Positions 38,000 through 49,762 are shown, numbered from the stretch's first letter. The stretch is DNA of 64,000 bases from Phenylobacterium sp. J426 (GCF_024699945.1 NZ_JAJOMY010000001.1:2418001-2482000); one strand, 5' to 3'. Numbers and translations are program-made. The notes: generated by a model from the sequence alone, not told the origin.

Positions 38000-39138
38000 C
38001 TACTGTGACGCCCCCCCGCGCCTCGATCGGGACGACGGCTTCCAGCACGTCGCCCCGGACGAGGTGCAGCACGTCGTACCGGTCCAACGTCGGATCGATG
38101 TGGCCAGGAGCAAAGGCGATGCGTTCGCCGCGGCGCACCTCCGCCTCGGGCCGCATTACCCGCCCATGCTCGTCGCCGAAGAAGCGGTAGCTGCAGCCCT
38201 CGAATTTCGCGGTCAGCGGCTGGGGCAGGGGGGCCGTCGGTGGAGAAGGCCTTGAGCCCCGCGTCCACCGTCACCCACTGGGGATGGTTGGCGCTGATCA
38301 CCGCAGCCTCGATCGACAGGCTCTGGGCGAACGCGCCGTCCGGGTCCTCACCCAGCGCCTCGCGGTACTCGCGGTCCATGAAGGCGTAGGATCCGGGCTG
38401 CACCTCGGTCAGCACGCCAAGCGCCGCGTCGGTGGAGAACGTGCCGGTGCCGCCGCCGGTGACGACCTCGATGTCGAACCCGGCCTCCGACAGGGCGGCG
38501 CGGCAGGCCTTCAGCCGTTCCATGCCCTCCGCGACGGCGACGGCCCGCGCGCCGGCGCCGGGCATGTGCTGCCAGTGGCCGCCGTAGCCCTGCAGCCCGA
38601 CCAGGCTCAGCTTCGGCTGGGCGGCGACGGCGTTGGCGGTCGCCAGCGCCTGGCTCGGTCCCGACACCCCGGTGCGCCCGAGCCCCACGTCCACGTCGAT
38701 CAGCACCTGGATCGGCGAGGTCGCCGCCGCCCCCAGTTCGGCCGCCGCATCGGGATGGTCGAGCACGATGCGGAAGTCGGAGAGCCGCGCCGCCAGCGCC
38801 GCCGCCCGCGCAGCCGGGCCTGGGCCGGCGATGGGGGAGGTGATCAGGATGCCGTCGATCCCGGCCGCCGCCAGCGCCTCGGCCTCCGCCAGCTTCGCGC
38901 AGCAGACGCCCACCGCGCCCGCCGCGATCTGCCGGCGCGCCACCCACGCGCACTTGTGCGACTTCGAGTGCGGCCGAAGCGCCAGGCCGGCCCCCTTCGC
39001 CCGCTCCGCCATCAGCGCCACATTGGCCTCGAAGGCGTCGAGGTCGAGGACGGCGGCCGGCGTGGCGATCGCCTGCCGCGAGCCAGGCCGGCCGAGCAGG
39101 GCCAGGGCGGCTTTCAGGTGGGGCCGTTCGGAATCCAT
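38000..39138 (-). CDS. D-threonine aldolase/D-serine dehydratase-like PLP enzyme, frameshifted
   Basis: An alanine-racemase-fold N-terminal domain has the PLP Lys in RPHSKSHKC near residue 59, QGYGGHWQHM, and a phosphate loop TGGGTGTFSTD. The frame breaks at the G runs 38222-38233, where one base is extra. The continuation LTAKFEGCSYRFFGDEHG...RVMRPEAEVRRGERIAFAPGHIDPTLDRYDVLH lies in the next frame and carries the metal-binding GHIDPT motif of D-threonine aldolases. A second extra base in the C run 38011-38017 hides a natural stop at 38000-38002. The corrected length is about 378 residues. It cleaves or dehydrates D-beta-hydroxy amino acids. Confidence 0.78.
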
Positions 39139-40339
39139 GAGACCATGGGATGGACGCACAATCGGAAGCCGTCTAGTCGCCAGCCCGTGAAGGCCACCGA
39201 TCGAAACGACGCCGCCCTCCAGCTGTTGGAGGAGATCGCGCGCGACCCGCGCCCGGCCGATGCGGTGATCTCGGGCTTCTTCCGGAGCCGTCGTGACCTC
39301 AGCGACGCCGACCGCGGCGAGGTCGCCGAGCTGGCCTATGACGTGCTCCGTCACCACGCCCGCCTGACCTGGCTGCTGGATCGCCGTGGGCGCCCGGCCA
39401 CCGCGCGCGACCGCCTCCAGCTCTTCCTGGCCGGCGGCGCCATCGACCATCCCGACATGCCCGACGACGTGCGCGGCGAGTGCCCTCCCTGGGCGGTCGC
39501 GCCGCTCCGCGCCCGCTTCGGCGACGCCTTCGCCGCCGAGATGGCGGCCATGCTCATGCCCCCGCCGCTCGACCTGCGGGTCAATCCGCTGAAGGCCACC
39601 CGCGAGGCGGTGCTCGCCGACCTCCGCCGCCTGCGCCTGCCCGCCGAGCCGGCGGCACGCGCACCCTACGGTGTCCGCATCCTCGAACGCATGTCGCTGG
39701 CCCGCCTGCCGATGCTGAAGAACGGTGCGGCCGAGATCCAGGATGAAGGCTCCCAACTGGTGGCGGGCCTGGTCGACGCCCAGCCCGGCGAGCGCGTCGT
39801 CGACTTCTGCGCCGGGGCCGGCGGTAAGACCCTGGCGCTCGCCAGCCAGATGCAGAACAAGGGCCTGGTGGTCGCCTGCGACGTCTCCGAGGGCCGCCTC
39901 AAGCGCGCCGCCCAGCGGTTCCGAAACGCCGGGCTCCACAACATCCAGACGCGCCTGCTCTCCAGCGAGCGCGACAAGTGGGTGAAGCGCCACAAGGGCG
40001 GCTTCGATCGCGTCCTCGTCGACGCCCCCTGCAGCGGCACGGGCACGTGGCGGCGCAATCCCGACGCCCGCTGGCGTTCAGACGGGTTTGAGACCCTGCC
40101 GCCGCTCCAGCGCGAGATCCTCGACAGCGCCGCCCGCCTGGTGAAGCCCGGCGGCCGCCTGGTCTACGCCACCTGCTCTCTGATCCCGGAAGAGAACGAG
40201 GCTCAGGTCGAGACCTTCCTCAGCCTCCACCCCGACTTCCAGCTTATGCCGCAGCAAGCCGTCGCGGACAGCGCGCACGACGCCTACCTGTCCCTCACCC
40301 CCGCCCGCCACGGGACGGACGGCTTCTTCGCCGCGGTGC

Positions 40340-42376
<2,037 letters not shown>

Positions 42377-42453
42377 GGCGCCTCAGGGAATAGGCGCGCG
42401 CGGCCCAAACTTCAACCGAACCCCGCGCCGCAGGGCCTTGTCGAACGGCGATT

Positions 42454-42481
42454 GCGAGTGTGGCCTCCGGCGCACACTCGC
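42454..42481. promoter_or_regulatory. 9-bp dyad in divergent ygiQ/DUF2147 intergenic region
   Basis: GCGAGTGTG at 42454-42462 and CACACTCGC at 42473-42481 are perfect inverted repeats separated by 10 nt. The site is 78 bp upstream of ygiQ and 57 bp upstream of the DUF2147 gene, so it may be an operator for either (inference). Confidence 0.4.
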
Positions 42482-42537
42482 GAGGATGCGGCGCCGCAGC
42501 ATCTTGCGCGGCGCACGGCTTGGCCTAGATCGGTTCC

Positions 42538-42972
42538 ATGCATCGTCGAGTTGTCACCGCCGCCGCGGCCGCAGCGGCGTTCTTCATGGCGGCCGCGTCC
42601 GCGCCACAGGTCGCCCAGGCTCAGCCGGAGACGGGCGACGCCTTCGGCGTCTGGCGCAATCCCAAGGACAACGTGCGCGTCGAGATCCGGCCGTGCGGCG
42701 CCGCAGCGTGCGGCACCGTCGTCTGGGCCTCGGCCAAGGCCCAGGCCAAGGCGCGCGAGGCCGGCACCGACAGCCTGGTGGGCACCCAGGTGCTCAAGAA
42801 CCTCGAGCTGGACGAGCGCCGCGGCGTCTGGCGCGGCCGGGTCTTCGTACCGGAACTGAACCGAAACTTCACCGGCATCGCCGAGCCGGTGGACGACAGG
42901 CGCCTCCGCGCCAAGGGCTGCGTGATCGGCGGCCTGCTCTGCAAGAGCCAGATCTGGACCAAGATCACCTGA
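42538..42972 (+). CDS. Exported DUF2147 domain protein
   Basis: This 144-residue protein has a signal peptide ending AQAQ and the DUF2147 pattern: GVWRNPKDNVRVEIRPCGAAACGTVVWAS, then GTQVLKNLELDERRGVWRGRVFVPELNRNFTGIAEPVDDRRLRAKGCVIGGLLCKSQIWTKI. Conserved Cys residues likely pair in the periplasm. DUF2147 proteins form a lipocalin-like barrel of unknown ligand. Confidence 0.85.
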   Translation: MHRRVVTAAAAAAAFFMAAASAPQVAQAQPETGDAFGVWRNPKDNVRVEIRPCGAAACGTVVWASAKAQAKAREAGTDSLVGTQVLKNLELDERRGVWRGRVFVPELNRNFTGIAEPVDDRRLRAKGCVIGGLLCKSQIWTKIT

Positions 42973-43041
42973 TCGGGCGGCGTTGGCCTGGTCACATCCT
43001 CCGAGACCTCCGTCGCCGGACCTGCTAGATGCCGCGGCCTC

Positions 43042-43341
43042 ATGCCGCTCAGCGATAGACCCGCCTACTGCACCGTCGACCGGGACCTGCGCTTTCTCTC
43101 GATCAACGAGACGATGCTGACGGTGCTGAAGAAGACGCGGGACGACCTGATCGGTCGCACCTATCTCGAGGTCTATCCCGAGGCCGAGGGCGCGCCGCTC
43201 CACCGGATGCTGCAGCAGGCGCTTCAGTCCCTGACGCCGCAGAAGGGGCGTCTCTGGTCCGTACCGCTGGCCCGCGAGCTCGAGGTCGAGATCTTTCCGG
43301 TCGGCGGGACCCTCCAGGTCGCCTTCTCACTCGCCGATTAG
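43042..43341 (+). CDS. Stand-alone PAS domain protein, 99 aa
   Basis: The product is one PAS/PAS_4 fold: YCTVDRDLRFLSINETMLTVLKKTRDDLIGRTYLEVYPEAEGAPLHRMLQQALQS, then strands RLWSVPLARELEVEIFPVGGTLQVAFSLAD. No output domain is present. It ends inside the last four bases of the convergent hybrid kinase gene. It may be a soluble sensor or partner protein for that kinase, but only position suggests this. Confidence 0.75.
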   Translation: MPLSDRPAYCTVDRDLRFLSINETMLTVLKKTRDDLIGRTYLEVYPEAEGAPLHRMLQQALQSLTPQKGRLWSVPLARELEVEIFPVGGTLQVAFSLAD

Positions 43342-45158
43342 GGCGTCTCCGGACCGGCCTGCGCCGGAGACGGGCGGTCCAGGATCCGGCGCACCTTCTC
43401 CGCCAGCTGCTCGAACGTGAACGGCTTGGTGATGAGGTCCACGCCGGGGTCGAGGCGTCCGTTGTGCACGATGGCGTTGCGCGTGTACCCGGTGGTGAAC
43501 AGCACCGGGACTGCGATGCCGCGCGCGGCGACGGCCTCGGCGATCTGTCGGCCGTTGTAGCCGCCCGGAAGCACCACGTCCGTGAACAGCAGATCGGGGC
43601 GGAAGCCTTTGTCCAGGCAGGCGAGGGCGGCTTCCCCGTCGCGGGCTTCGCAGACCTCGTAGCCGAGCTCCCGCAGGATGCCGGCGGAATAGCTTCGCAG
43701 GTCGTCGTGGTCCTCGACCAGCAGGATGCGTTCGTCGCCCACCAGGAGATCGACGCCGACCGCCCGGGACGGCTCCGGCTCGGCCTCCTCGCCCACGTGG
43801 CGGGGCAGGTAGATCTTGATGGTCGTCCCGACGCCGACCTCGCTGTAGATCGCCACGTGCCCGTGCGACTGGCGCACGAAACCGTAGACCTGGCTTAGGC
43901 CGAGGCCGGTGCCCTTGCCCACCTCCTTGGTGGTGAAGAAGGGCTCGAACACCTGCTTGAGGATCTCGCGCGGCATGCCGGCCCCCGTGTCGGTGACGGC
44001 GATCATCACGTACTGGCCGGGCGCGAGCCCTTCCGGCACCGAGTCCGCATAGGCCTCGTCCAGCGCCGTATTCGCCGTTTCGATGGTCAGCCGGCCCCCC
44101 TCGGGCATCGCGTCGCGCGCGTTCACCGCCAGGTTCAGCATGGCGTTCTCCAGCTGCACGGCGTCGGCCTGGATCCGCCACACGCCGGCGCTCAGCACCG
44201 TCTCCAGGTCGATGGTCTCGCCCAGGCTGCGGCGCAGCAGCTCGCCCAGCCCCTGCACCAGCCGGTTGGGGTCGAGGGTCTGCGGCTGCAGCGGCTGGCG
44301 GCGCGAGAAGGCCAGCAGGCGCTGGGTGAGGGTGGCGGCGCGCTCGGCGCCGTGCAGGGCCATGTCGCGCGCGCGCAGCACGCGGGCGCTCTCGGCGCCG
44401 CCGGGCAGCTTGGAGAGCTGCCGGCCGATGGTCTCCAGCCCGCCCATGATGACGGTGAGCAGATTGTTGAAATCGTGCGCCACGCCGCCGGTCAGCTGGC
44501 CCAGCGCCTCCATCTTCTGGCTCTGCCGCAGCGCCTCCTCGGCGCGCGCCCGCTGGGCCATCTCCTCGCGCAGCCGAGCGTTCGCCGCCTCGAGCTGCCC
44601 TGCGCGCTGCTCCAGCCGGATCGCCATCCGGCTGGCGAACCACAGCAGCAAGGCCGCGATGAGGGTCATCAGCCCGAGAGCCAGGTAGCGACCGAGGATT
44701 TCCGGCAGCGGATCGCGGGTCGTGACCAGCCGCACCCAGCCGAACGGCACGCCCTCCTCGACCACGGGTCGGGTGACCACCAGGCGGCCATCCTGCCGTA
44801 GAGTCCCGGCCTCGCTCGGCGGAACCAGGTGCTGGGAATCGCCCCGGAGCGCGATCGCTTGGCCGCGCATGTCGAAGACGATGGCCTCGGCGATGTCGGG
44901 ATTGCGCTGGAAGGCGCGCAGCGCCTGGACCAGCGTCGTCCGGTCCTCGAACGCCAGCGGCGCCGAGATCGCGCCGGCCAGGATGTCGGCCTGCACCTCC
45001 GCCGCCTCCGCCGCCTGGAGGCGGTACGCGGCTTCCCGGCCGATGCCCAGCAGCAGGCCCAAAAGCAGCAGCACCACGGCGCTGACCCGCACCAGCTGGA
45101 ACTGCCGGCGCTCGGTGCGGCGGAGGCGGCCGAGGTCTTCGGATTCCATCATCGTCAT
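43338..45158 (-). CDS. CHASE8-domain hybrid histidine kinase with C-terminal receiver
   Basis: This 606-residue protein has TM1 at about residues 22-40 and a periplasmic CHASE8 domain at about 45-150 (ILAGAISAPLAFEDRTTLVQALRAFQRNPDIAEAIVFDMRGQAIA). TM2 is at about 158-180, followed by a coiled coil and a HisKA-type box with His228 in GGVAHDFNNLLTVIMGG. An HATPase domain (NLAVNARDAMPEGG, DTGAGMPREIL, GKGTGLGLSQVYG) precedes a receiver domain with DLLFTDVVLPGGYNGRQ. CHASE8 is best known from the diguanylate cyclase YfiN/TpbB. The start overlaps the YfiR-like stop (ATGA). Confidence 0.92.
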   Translation of the reverse strand: MTMMESEDLGRLRRTERRQFQLVRVSAVVLLLLGLLLGIGREAAYRLQAAEAAEVQADILAGAISAPLAFEDRTTLVQALRAFQRNPDIAEAIVFDMRGQAIALRGDSQHLVPPSEAGTLRQDGRLVVTRPVVEEGVPFGWVRLVTTRDPLPEILGRYLALGLMTLIAALLLWFASRMAIRLEQRAGQLEAANARLREEMAQRARAEEALRQSQKMEALGQLTGGVAHDFNNLLTVIMGGLETIGRQLSKLPGGAESARVLRARDMALHGAERAATLTQRLLAFSRRQPLQPQTLDPNRLVQGLGELLRRSLGETIDLETVLSAGVWRIQADAVQLENAMLNLAVNARDAMPEGGRLTIETANTALDEAYADSVPEGLAPGQYVMIAVTDTGAGMPREILKQVFEPFFTTKEVGKGTGLGLSQVYGFVRQSHGHVAIYSEVGVGTTIKIYLPRHVGEEAEPEPSRAVGVDLLVGDERILLVEDHDDLRSYSAGILRELGYEVCEARDGEAALACLDKGFRPDLLFTDVVLPGGYNGRQIAEAVAARGIAVPVLFTTGYTRNAIVHNGRLDPGVDLITKPFTFEQLAEKVRRILDRPSPAQAGPETP

Positions 45159-45657
45159 CGGCGCACCGAGAGGGCCAGAGCCAGGAGTTTCGAGCTGAGC
45201 TGCAGCCGGCTGCGCTCGGCCTGGATCGTGTCGACGTGGAAGCGCACCCGCTCGCCCGCCACCACGAAGTGGATCATCCCGCGCGTGCCGCCCGCGCCGG
45301 CGTCGGTGATGGTCAGCACCGGATGCCCGGCGACCGCCGCCAGGGCCTCGCGCACCGACTGCCGGGCGCTGCCGGTGACATAGGCCACGTGGCAGCCCGA
45401 GGCGGGCGTCACAGCCGGCAGGCGGCGCACCACCACCCGCGTCGCCGCCGCCCGCTCGATGGCGGCGCCGAAGTCGTCCTGGCCCACGATGCAGACGTTC
45501 AGCACGCCGCCGTCCGGCAGGCCCTGGGCGAAGGCCGGGAACTTGGTGATGAAGGCCGCCTTCACCGCCGTGTCCATCGGCTGGGCGCGCGCAGGCCCCC
45601 CACGCTCCAGACGAGCGCCAGGCCGGCCAGCAGGATGCGCGCCGCGCGGGAGGCCAT
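45155..45657 (-). CDS. YfiR-like periplasmic protein (DUF4154), one-base frameshift in leader
   Basis: The mature domain MDTAVKAAFITKFPAFAQGLPDGGVLNVCIVGQDDFGAAIERAA...GCHVAYVT...VLTITDAGAGGTRGMIHFVVAGERVRFHVDTIQAERSRLQLSSKLLALA has the YfiR/DUF4154 pattern. Its signal peptide (MASRAARILLAGLALVWSVGG) is in the adjacent frame. Adding one base to the C run at 45596-45601 joins them as ...GGPARAQPMDTAV, with an ARA cleavage site. The start ATG at 45657 overlaps the upstream receptor stop. In Pseudomonas YfiR represses the CHASE8 protein YfiN, matching the CHASE8 kinase encoded next. Confidence 0.82.
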
Positions 45658-47624
45658 CAGTGGGTCCAGCGCAGGCTCAGGAAGACGCTGCGCGGGATCT
45701 CCGAGCGGCGGGTCTCCGTGGCCTCGGCATGCCGCGCGTGCAGCAGGTCGCGGCCGACCACCGCGAACTCCAGGCCGTCCGTCACCCGCCAGGCCAGCCG
45801 CACATTGGCCTCGGCATAGCCCTCGACGCCCAGATAACCCGAGGCCGTCAGCCGCGGCGCGTCGTCGTACAGCCGACCGCCGACCGTCAGGTCCACCCTT
45901 TCGCCCAGCCGGAAGGTCGAGCTGGCCTTCAGCCACCAGCCGGGGTCCGCCCCGGCCGCCTCGAACCGCGCCACGTCGCGGCTGCCGGGCTTCAGCTCGA
46001 AGTCCTTCCGCAGCACCGCCCCGCCCAGGCTCGCCCGCCACCAGGGCGCGATCTCCACGTCGGTCCAGGCCTCCAGCCCCCAGGTCCGGCCCTGCATGGT
46101 GTTGCCCACGAAGATCGGCGGGTTGCGTCCGGGCACCAGCTCGTTGGTCCGCAGTTCGTCGTAGTCGTGCAGGTAGCCGGTCACCGACAGCGTGGCCGCC
46201 TCGGTGAGCCGTCCGCGATAGCCGGCCTCGTAGGCGATCAGCTTCTCCGAGCCCATCTGGCCCGGCTCCACCAGGCCCGCGATGGTGAAGTCCCGCTCGA
46301 TCCGCGAGGGGTTGCGGATCGCCCGCGACACCGCCGCCCACAGGAACTGCCGGTCCGACACCCGCCAGCCCAGGCGCGCGCTCGGCATCCACTCGGCCCG
46401 GGTGTAGTCGTTGGTCTCCAGCTTGACGCCCACCGTGAGGTCCACGGCGTCGCCCAGCGCGATATGGTCCTGGATGAAGACGTTGCCGATATCGACGCGG
46501 CGGCGCGGCGGCGACAGGAGCTGCGGCTCGGCCAGGGTGCGGAACTCGTCCTTGGTGATCCGGTAGCCCGCGCCCACGACGATGGCGTGCGCCCCCAGGC
46601 TGAAGGCGTGCTGCGCCTCCACGTCCCATACCCGGAGCTCGTCGTGGAGGCCGCGCGCCTGACGCTCGATCTGGTCGTAGTAGGCCTGGACCTCGAACTC
46701 CCCGCCCAGCGCCGGCCCCCGCCAGCGGCCCAGCACATTGCCGCCCCGCACATAGCCGCCGTCGAAGCCCAGGCTCTGGTCGATGGTCGCGTCCTGCACG
46801 TCGCCCTGCAGGGTCAGGCTCTGGTCGCCCAGCAGCCAGTCGGTGCGGAACCCCGCCTGCCAGCCGTCCCAGCCGTCCTGCGCGTCGGATCCGTCCGCGA
46901 GCTCCAGGTCGCCCCGCTTGAAGGCGGTGGCGTAGATCCGCCCGGCGCCGGCCTCGCCAAGCGCGCCGCCGAGCCGCACCCGCACGTCGCTGTCCAGCGT
47001 GCCCACCGTGCCCGCCGCCAGCAGGCCGCGGGTCTCGAAGGCGCTGCGGGTGGTCACGCTGACCACCCCGTTCACGGCGTTCGCGCCCCACAGCGTCCCG
47101 GCCGGCCCGCTGATCACCTCGATCCGCTCCAGGTCGTCCAGCACCAGGTGGTGCTGGTCCCAGTCGACCCCCGAGAACAGCGGCGTGTAGAGGCTGCGGC
47201 CGTCCATCAGCACCAGCAGCTTGTTGGCCGACTCGAACCCCGCAAAGCCGCGCGCCGTGATCGAATAGTCCAGCGCGTCGATGCGCATCACTTCCAGGTT
47301 GGGAGCCAGCCGCAGCGCCTCGGGCAGCGTCTGGGCCCCGGCCTGCCTGACGGCGTCGGGCGTGATGACATAGATGGACGAGGCGGCGGTGTTCAGCCCC
47401 TCCGCCCGCCGCGACACCGACGTCACCCGGATCTGCGCCAGTTCGTCGAGGCTCAGCTCCGCCAGGTCGCTCGCCTGCCGCGCCGTGGCTGCGTCTTCCG
47501 CCTCGCCGGCGGCCGCCGATCCTGCCACGCAAACCGCCATGACGGCGCCGAGCGCCAGGGCGGCGCGGACAGACACGGCGAGGCCAGGGGCCGCGTCGCG
47601 CGCGGCCAGACCAGGAGAGCCCAT
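45657..47624 (-). CDS. TonB-dependent receptor, first gene of receptor-YfiR-kinase operon
   Basis: The product is about 655 residues; a second ATG one codon in (47624) is preferred, though 47627 is possible. A long leader with a hydrophobic AALALGAVMAVCVAGSAAAG precedes DLAELSLDELAQIRVTSVSRRAEGLNTAASSIYVIT. The plug domain follows (TLPEALRLAPNLEVMRID, SITARGFAGFESANKLLVLMDGRSLYTPLFSGVDWD, ERIEVISGPAGTLWGANAVNGVVSVTTR), then a barrel ending SVFLSLRWTH. It resembles BtuB/heme-type receptors in size. The TGA shares bases with the YfiR-like start, implying coupled translation. Confidence 0.92.
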   Translation of the reverse strand: MGSPGLAARDAAPGLAVSVRAALALGAVMAVCVAGSAAAGEAEDAATARQASDLAELSLDELAQIRVTSVSRRAEGLNTAASSIYVITPDAVRQAGAQTLPEALRLAPNLEVMRIDALDYSITARGFAGFESANKLLVLMDGRSLYTPLFSGVDWDQHHLVLDDLERIEVISGPAGTLWGANAVNGVVSVTTRSAFETRGLLAAGTVGTLDSDVRVRLGGALGEAGAGRIYATAFKRGDLELADGSDAQDGWDGWQAGFRTDWLLGDQSLTLQGDVQDATIDQSLGFDGGYVRGGNVLGRWRGPALGGEFEVQAYYDQIERQARGLHDELRVWDVEAQHAFSLGAHAIVVGAGYRITKDEFRTLAEPQLLSPPRRRVDIGNVFIQDHIALGDAVDLTVGVKLETNDYTRAEWMPSARLGWRVSDRQFLWAAVSRAIRNPSRIERDFTIAGLVEPGQMGSEKLIAYEAGYRGRLTEAATLSVTGYLHDYDELRTNELVPGRNPPIFVGNTMQGRTWGLEAWTDVEIAPWWRASLGGAVLRKDFELKPGSRDVARFEAAGADPGWWLKASSTFRLGERVDLTVGGRLYDDAPRLTASGYLGVEGYAEANVRLAWRVTDGLEFAVVGRDLLHARHAEATETRRSEIPRSVFLSLRWTH

Positions 47625-47723
47625 CAACCCCTCGTTCCAAGCCCCCCGGCTCGAAGGCTGCGCTTAGCACATCCGGTCATCATGTCGGATCCCCCGGCTT
47701 TTCCCGCGCGGGTGGGGCGCCGC

Positions 47724-48608
47724 TCAGCCGCTCCATCCCTCCGGCATCACCATGCCCACCGGGTAGGCCGGGCTGTCGCTCGACACCACGATGCCCCGCC
47801 GGATCGCCTGCGCCGCCTCGGGCGTCTCGTCCTGCGGGTCGGTGAACCGCCGGGTGATCACCACGAAGGGGCGCGTCTTCTCCTCCATCTCCTCGACCAT
47901 GTTCTGCGCCACCAGCCGCTCGCAATACTTGGTGGGCGCGCCCCGCGCCGCCTGCCAGCGGATGACGTCGAAGTGCAGGCGCCTGGCCCAAACATTGTCC
48001 CGGTCGGCCGACAGCGCCACCTCGCGAGCTTCGTCGAACAGGTAGTCCGCATGGAACTGGCGCGCCTGCGCATAGTCGTCGGCGAAGTCCGGCTCCTGCC
48101 GCAGCCACTTGTACACCGTCGCCGGCGCCGGCATCCCCGGATCGCGCAGGATCGAGATCAGGCTTTCGCCGTTCGCCAGCCCGAAGCAGATCTGCGCCCG
48201 CACCTCGGGCCCATAGCCGCCGCCCGTCTCCGTCTCCGCTTCCCGCGCCGCCGAATAGCGCCGCGGCCGGATCATCCGCTCGGCGGCGAGCGCGTGGGCG
48301 CGCGCCACGTCCAGCCGCCGCCGGGCGAGCCGCGCCCGCCGCTGCGCCGCCGTCAGCGCCGCCCCGAACTCGGGATGCGCATAGCGCCATACCCGGATCG
48401 ACGGCCCGCTCGGCATCCCGGGCGTCCGGCTCAGCGCGCTCAAGGTCTCCCCCGCCGCCACCCGGGCCACGATCTCGCGCCCCAGCTCGTCCGAGAAGAA
48501 CACGCTCTCCCGCCGCGGCGCAGCCTCGCCCGGGAGCGAGCCCTCGGAAGACCCGAGAGCCGCGCCCAAGGCGGCGCCCCGCGCCGGCCTGTCGCCGCCG
48601 CCATCCAT
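47724..48608 (-). CDS. Terminase small subunit-like protein, orphan
   Basis: This 294-residue protein contains two similar helix-turn-helix units: VARVAAGETLSALSRTPGMPSGPSIRVWRYAHPEFGAALTAAQRRARLARR, and CFGLANGESLISILRDPGMPAPATVYKWLRQEPDFADDYAQARQFHADYLFDEA. This LSxxxGMPSxxTVxxWxxxxPEFxxxYxxAR pattern is that of phage terminase small subunits of the Sf6/gp6 type. After it comes DNVWARRLHFDVIRWQAARGAPTKY, typical of the group. No other phage genes are visible within the window. Confidence 0.75.
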   Translation of the reverse strand: MDGGGDRPARGAALGAALGSSEGSLPGEAAPRRESVFFSDELGREIVARVAAGETLSALSRTPGMPSGPSIRVWRYAHPEFGAALTAAQRRARLARRRLDVARAHALAAERMIRPRRYSAAREAETETGGGYGPEVRAQICFGLANGESLISILRDPGMPAPATVYKWLRQEPDFADDYAQARQFHADYLFDEAREVALSADRDNVWARRLHFDVIRWQAARGAPTKYCERLVAQNMVEEMEEKTRPFVVITRRFTDPQDETPEAAQAIRRGIVVSSDSPAYPVGMVMPEGWSG

Positions 48609-48808
48609 GGCCGAAAGATCCAGAAATCAGGCGCAGTCCGCCCAGTCGTAGAGTGGCTCAGGCGAGGCGGAATGTCAAGAACAAACAAAGAACATTCTGG
48701 CCTCACGCAACCTCCAAGCCTCACCGTCGATTAGCGCGCCCACGTCGGACGGCAGCCGGCGCCGCCCTCCGGCGGACCTTCGGCCGCCGCCGTCGCGGAG
48801 CGCCGCTG

Positions 48809-49434
48809 ATGAAGATCCTGCACGTCCTGGTCATGGCCGGGACTCTGAGCCTCGGCCTGCTGGCGGCTACGGCCGCCGCCGCCGACCCCTGCCGCGCTGT
48901 GACTGACGAAGGCTGGCGTCCGGCCGGCCTCGGCGCGGGCGCCGCCTTCGAAGGTCCCGTCGTCCACGTCATCGACGGCGACTCCTTCTGTGTCGCGGTG
49001 GCCGAGGGGGGAGGAGGGCTGGGTGGAGGTGCGGCTGGCGGACTTCTTCGCACCGGAACTGCGGGCGGGAGGCGCTGCGGCGAAGTCGACCCTCGAGGGC
49101 CTGGCGATGGGGCGCCGCGCCACCTGTGTCGCCGGCCCCACCAGCTACGACCGGATCGTCGCCCGCTGTCGGGTCGACGGCCGCTCTCTGGGCGACGCCA
49201 TGCGCGCCGCCGGCGTCAGGGAGGGGCGGCGACGGCGCGGGCTGGCGGGACGATCCGGAGCCTCGGCGCGTCCGTCCCGTCTCACGGCCCGTCCGCCCCG
49301 CCACGGGGGACGGGATGACCTGCGCACAGCTTCGCGCCCTCGGCGGCGCCCGCCGCGGCCAACCCGGCTACCGGCCCGAGTGGGACGGCGACAACGACGG
49401 CATCGCCTGCGAACCCTACCGCCGTCGCCGCTAG
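48809..49434 (+). CDS. Secreted thermonuclease-like protein with excalibur domain, twice frameshifted
   Basis: Frame one gives a signal peptide (MKILHVLVMAGTLSLGLL... AAAA) and VVHVIDGDSFCVAVAEG, the start of a staphylococcal-nuclease-like fold with its metal Asp. An extra G in 49006-49011 hides EEGWVEVRLADFFAPEL...STLEGLAMGRRATCVAGPTSYDRIVARCRVDGRSLGDAMRAAGV in the next frame. A second extra G near 49223-49226 leads to GWRDDPEPRR and a C-terminal excalibur motif (MTCAQLRALGG, GYRPEWDGDNDGIACEP). The corrected product is about 207 residues. The conserved nuclease Arg/Glu set is only partly visible, so activity is uncertain. Confidence 0.75.
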
Positions 49435-49762
49435 GGCGGCGCGGGTTCGACGTTCCCACGTCAGTCCAGCAGCCGTCAGCGCGGCCTTGTCTTCCGCAGC
49501 CTGCTCCTCATCGCGTCGCGTCGTTTCCCCCGAGCTAGAGCGCGATTGGAACGGCAGCAACGTAACGGTGACGATTGGGCGCCTCATCGTGCCGTGTTGA
49601 ACCTGCGGGTGCGCGAACCCGACAACTTCCTCGCGGTCCTGAGGTCGGCGAGCCCTCATCGCTGGCCAGCAAGACTTTCCCGGCGCGAGGACCGCAATGG
49701 GTCGGAAGCGGACGTTGGCGTCGGGGTGGGGAGCGGACCTTCCGACGTGCTACCGAGAAGGC
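49435..49762. other. Gene-free 328-bp gap
   Basis: Nothing is recognised here. Short frames exist on both strands but lack ribosome binding sites and look like chance. The base composition is more A+T rich than the flanking core genes, as in the next two genes, so the stretch may be part of a small acquired segment. Confidence 0.5.

Noticed and set aside
38284-39186. Long N-terminal extension of the RsmB-like gene
   Set aside because: It is antisense to the D-threonine-aldolase-like gene, and the conserved NusB-like start lies at 39187.
49282-49659. Minus-strand ORF of 125 codons
   Set aside because: Half of it is antisense to the nuclease-excalibur gene, and no ribosome binding site or family pattern is seen.
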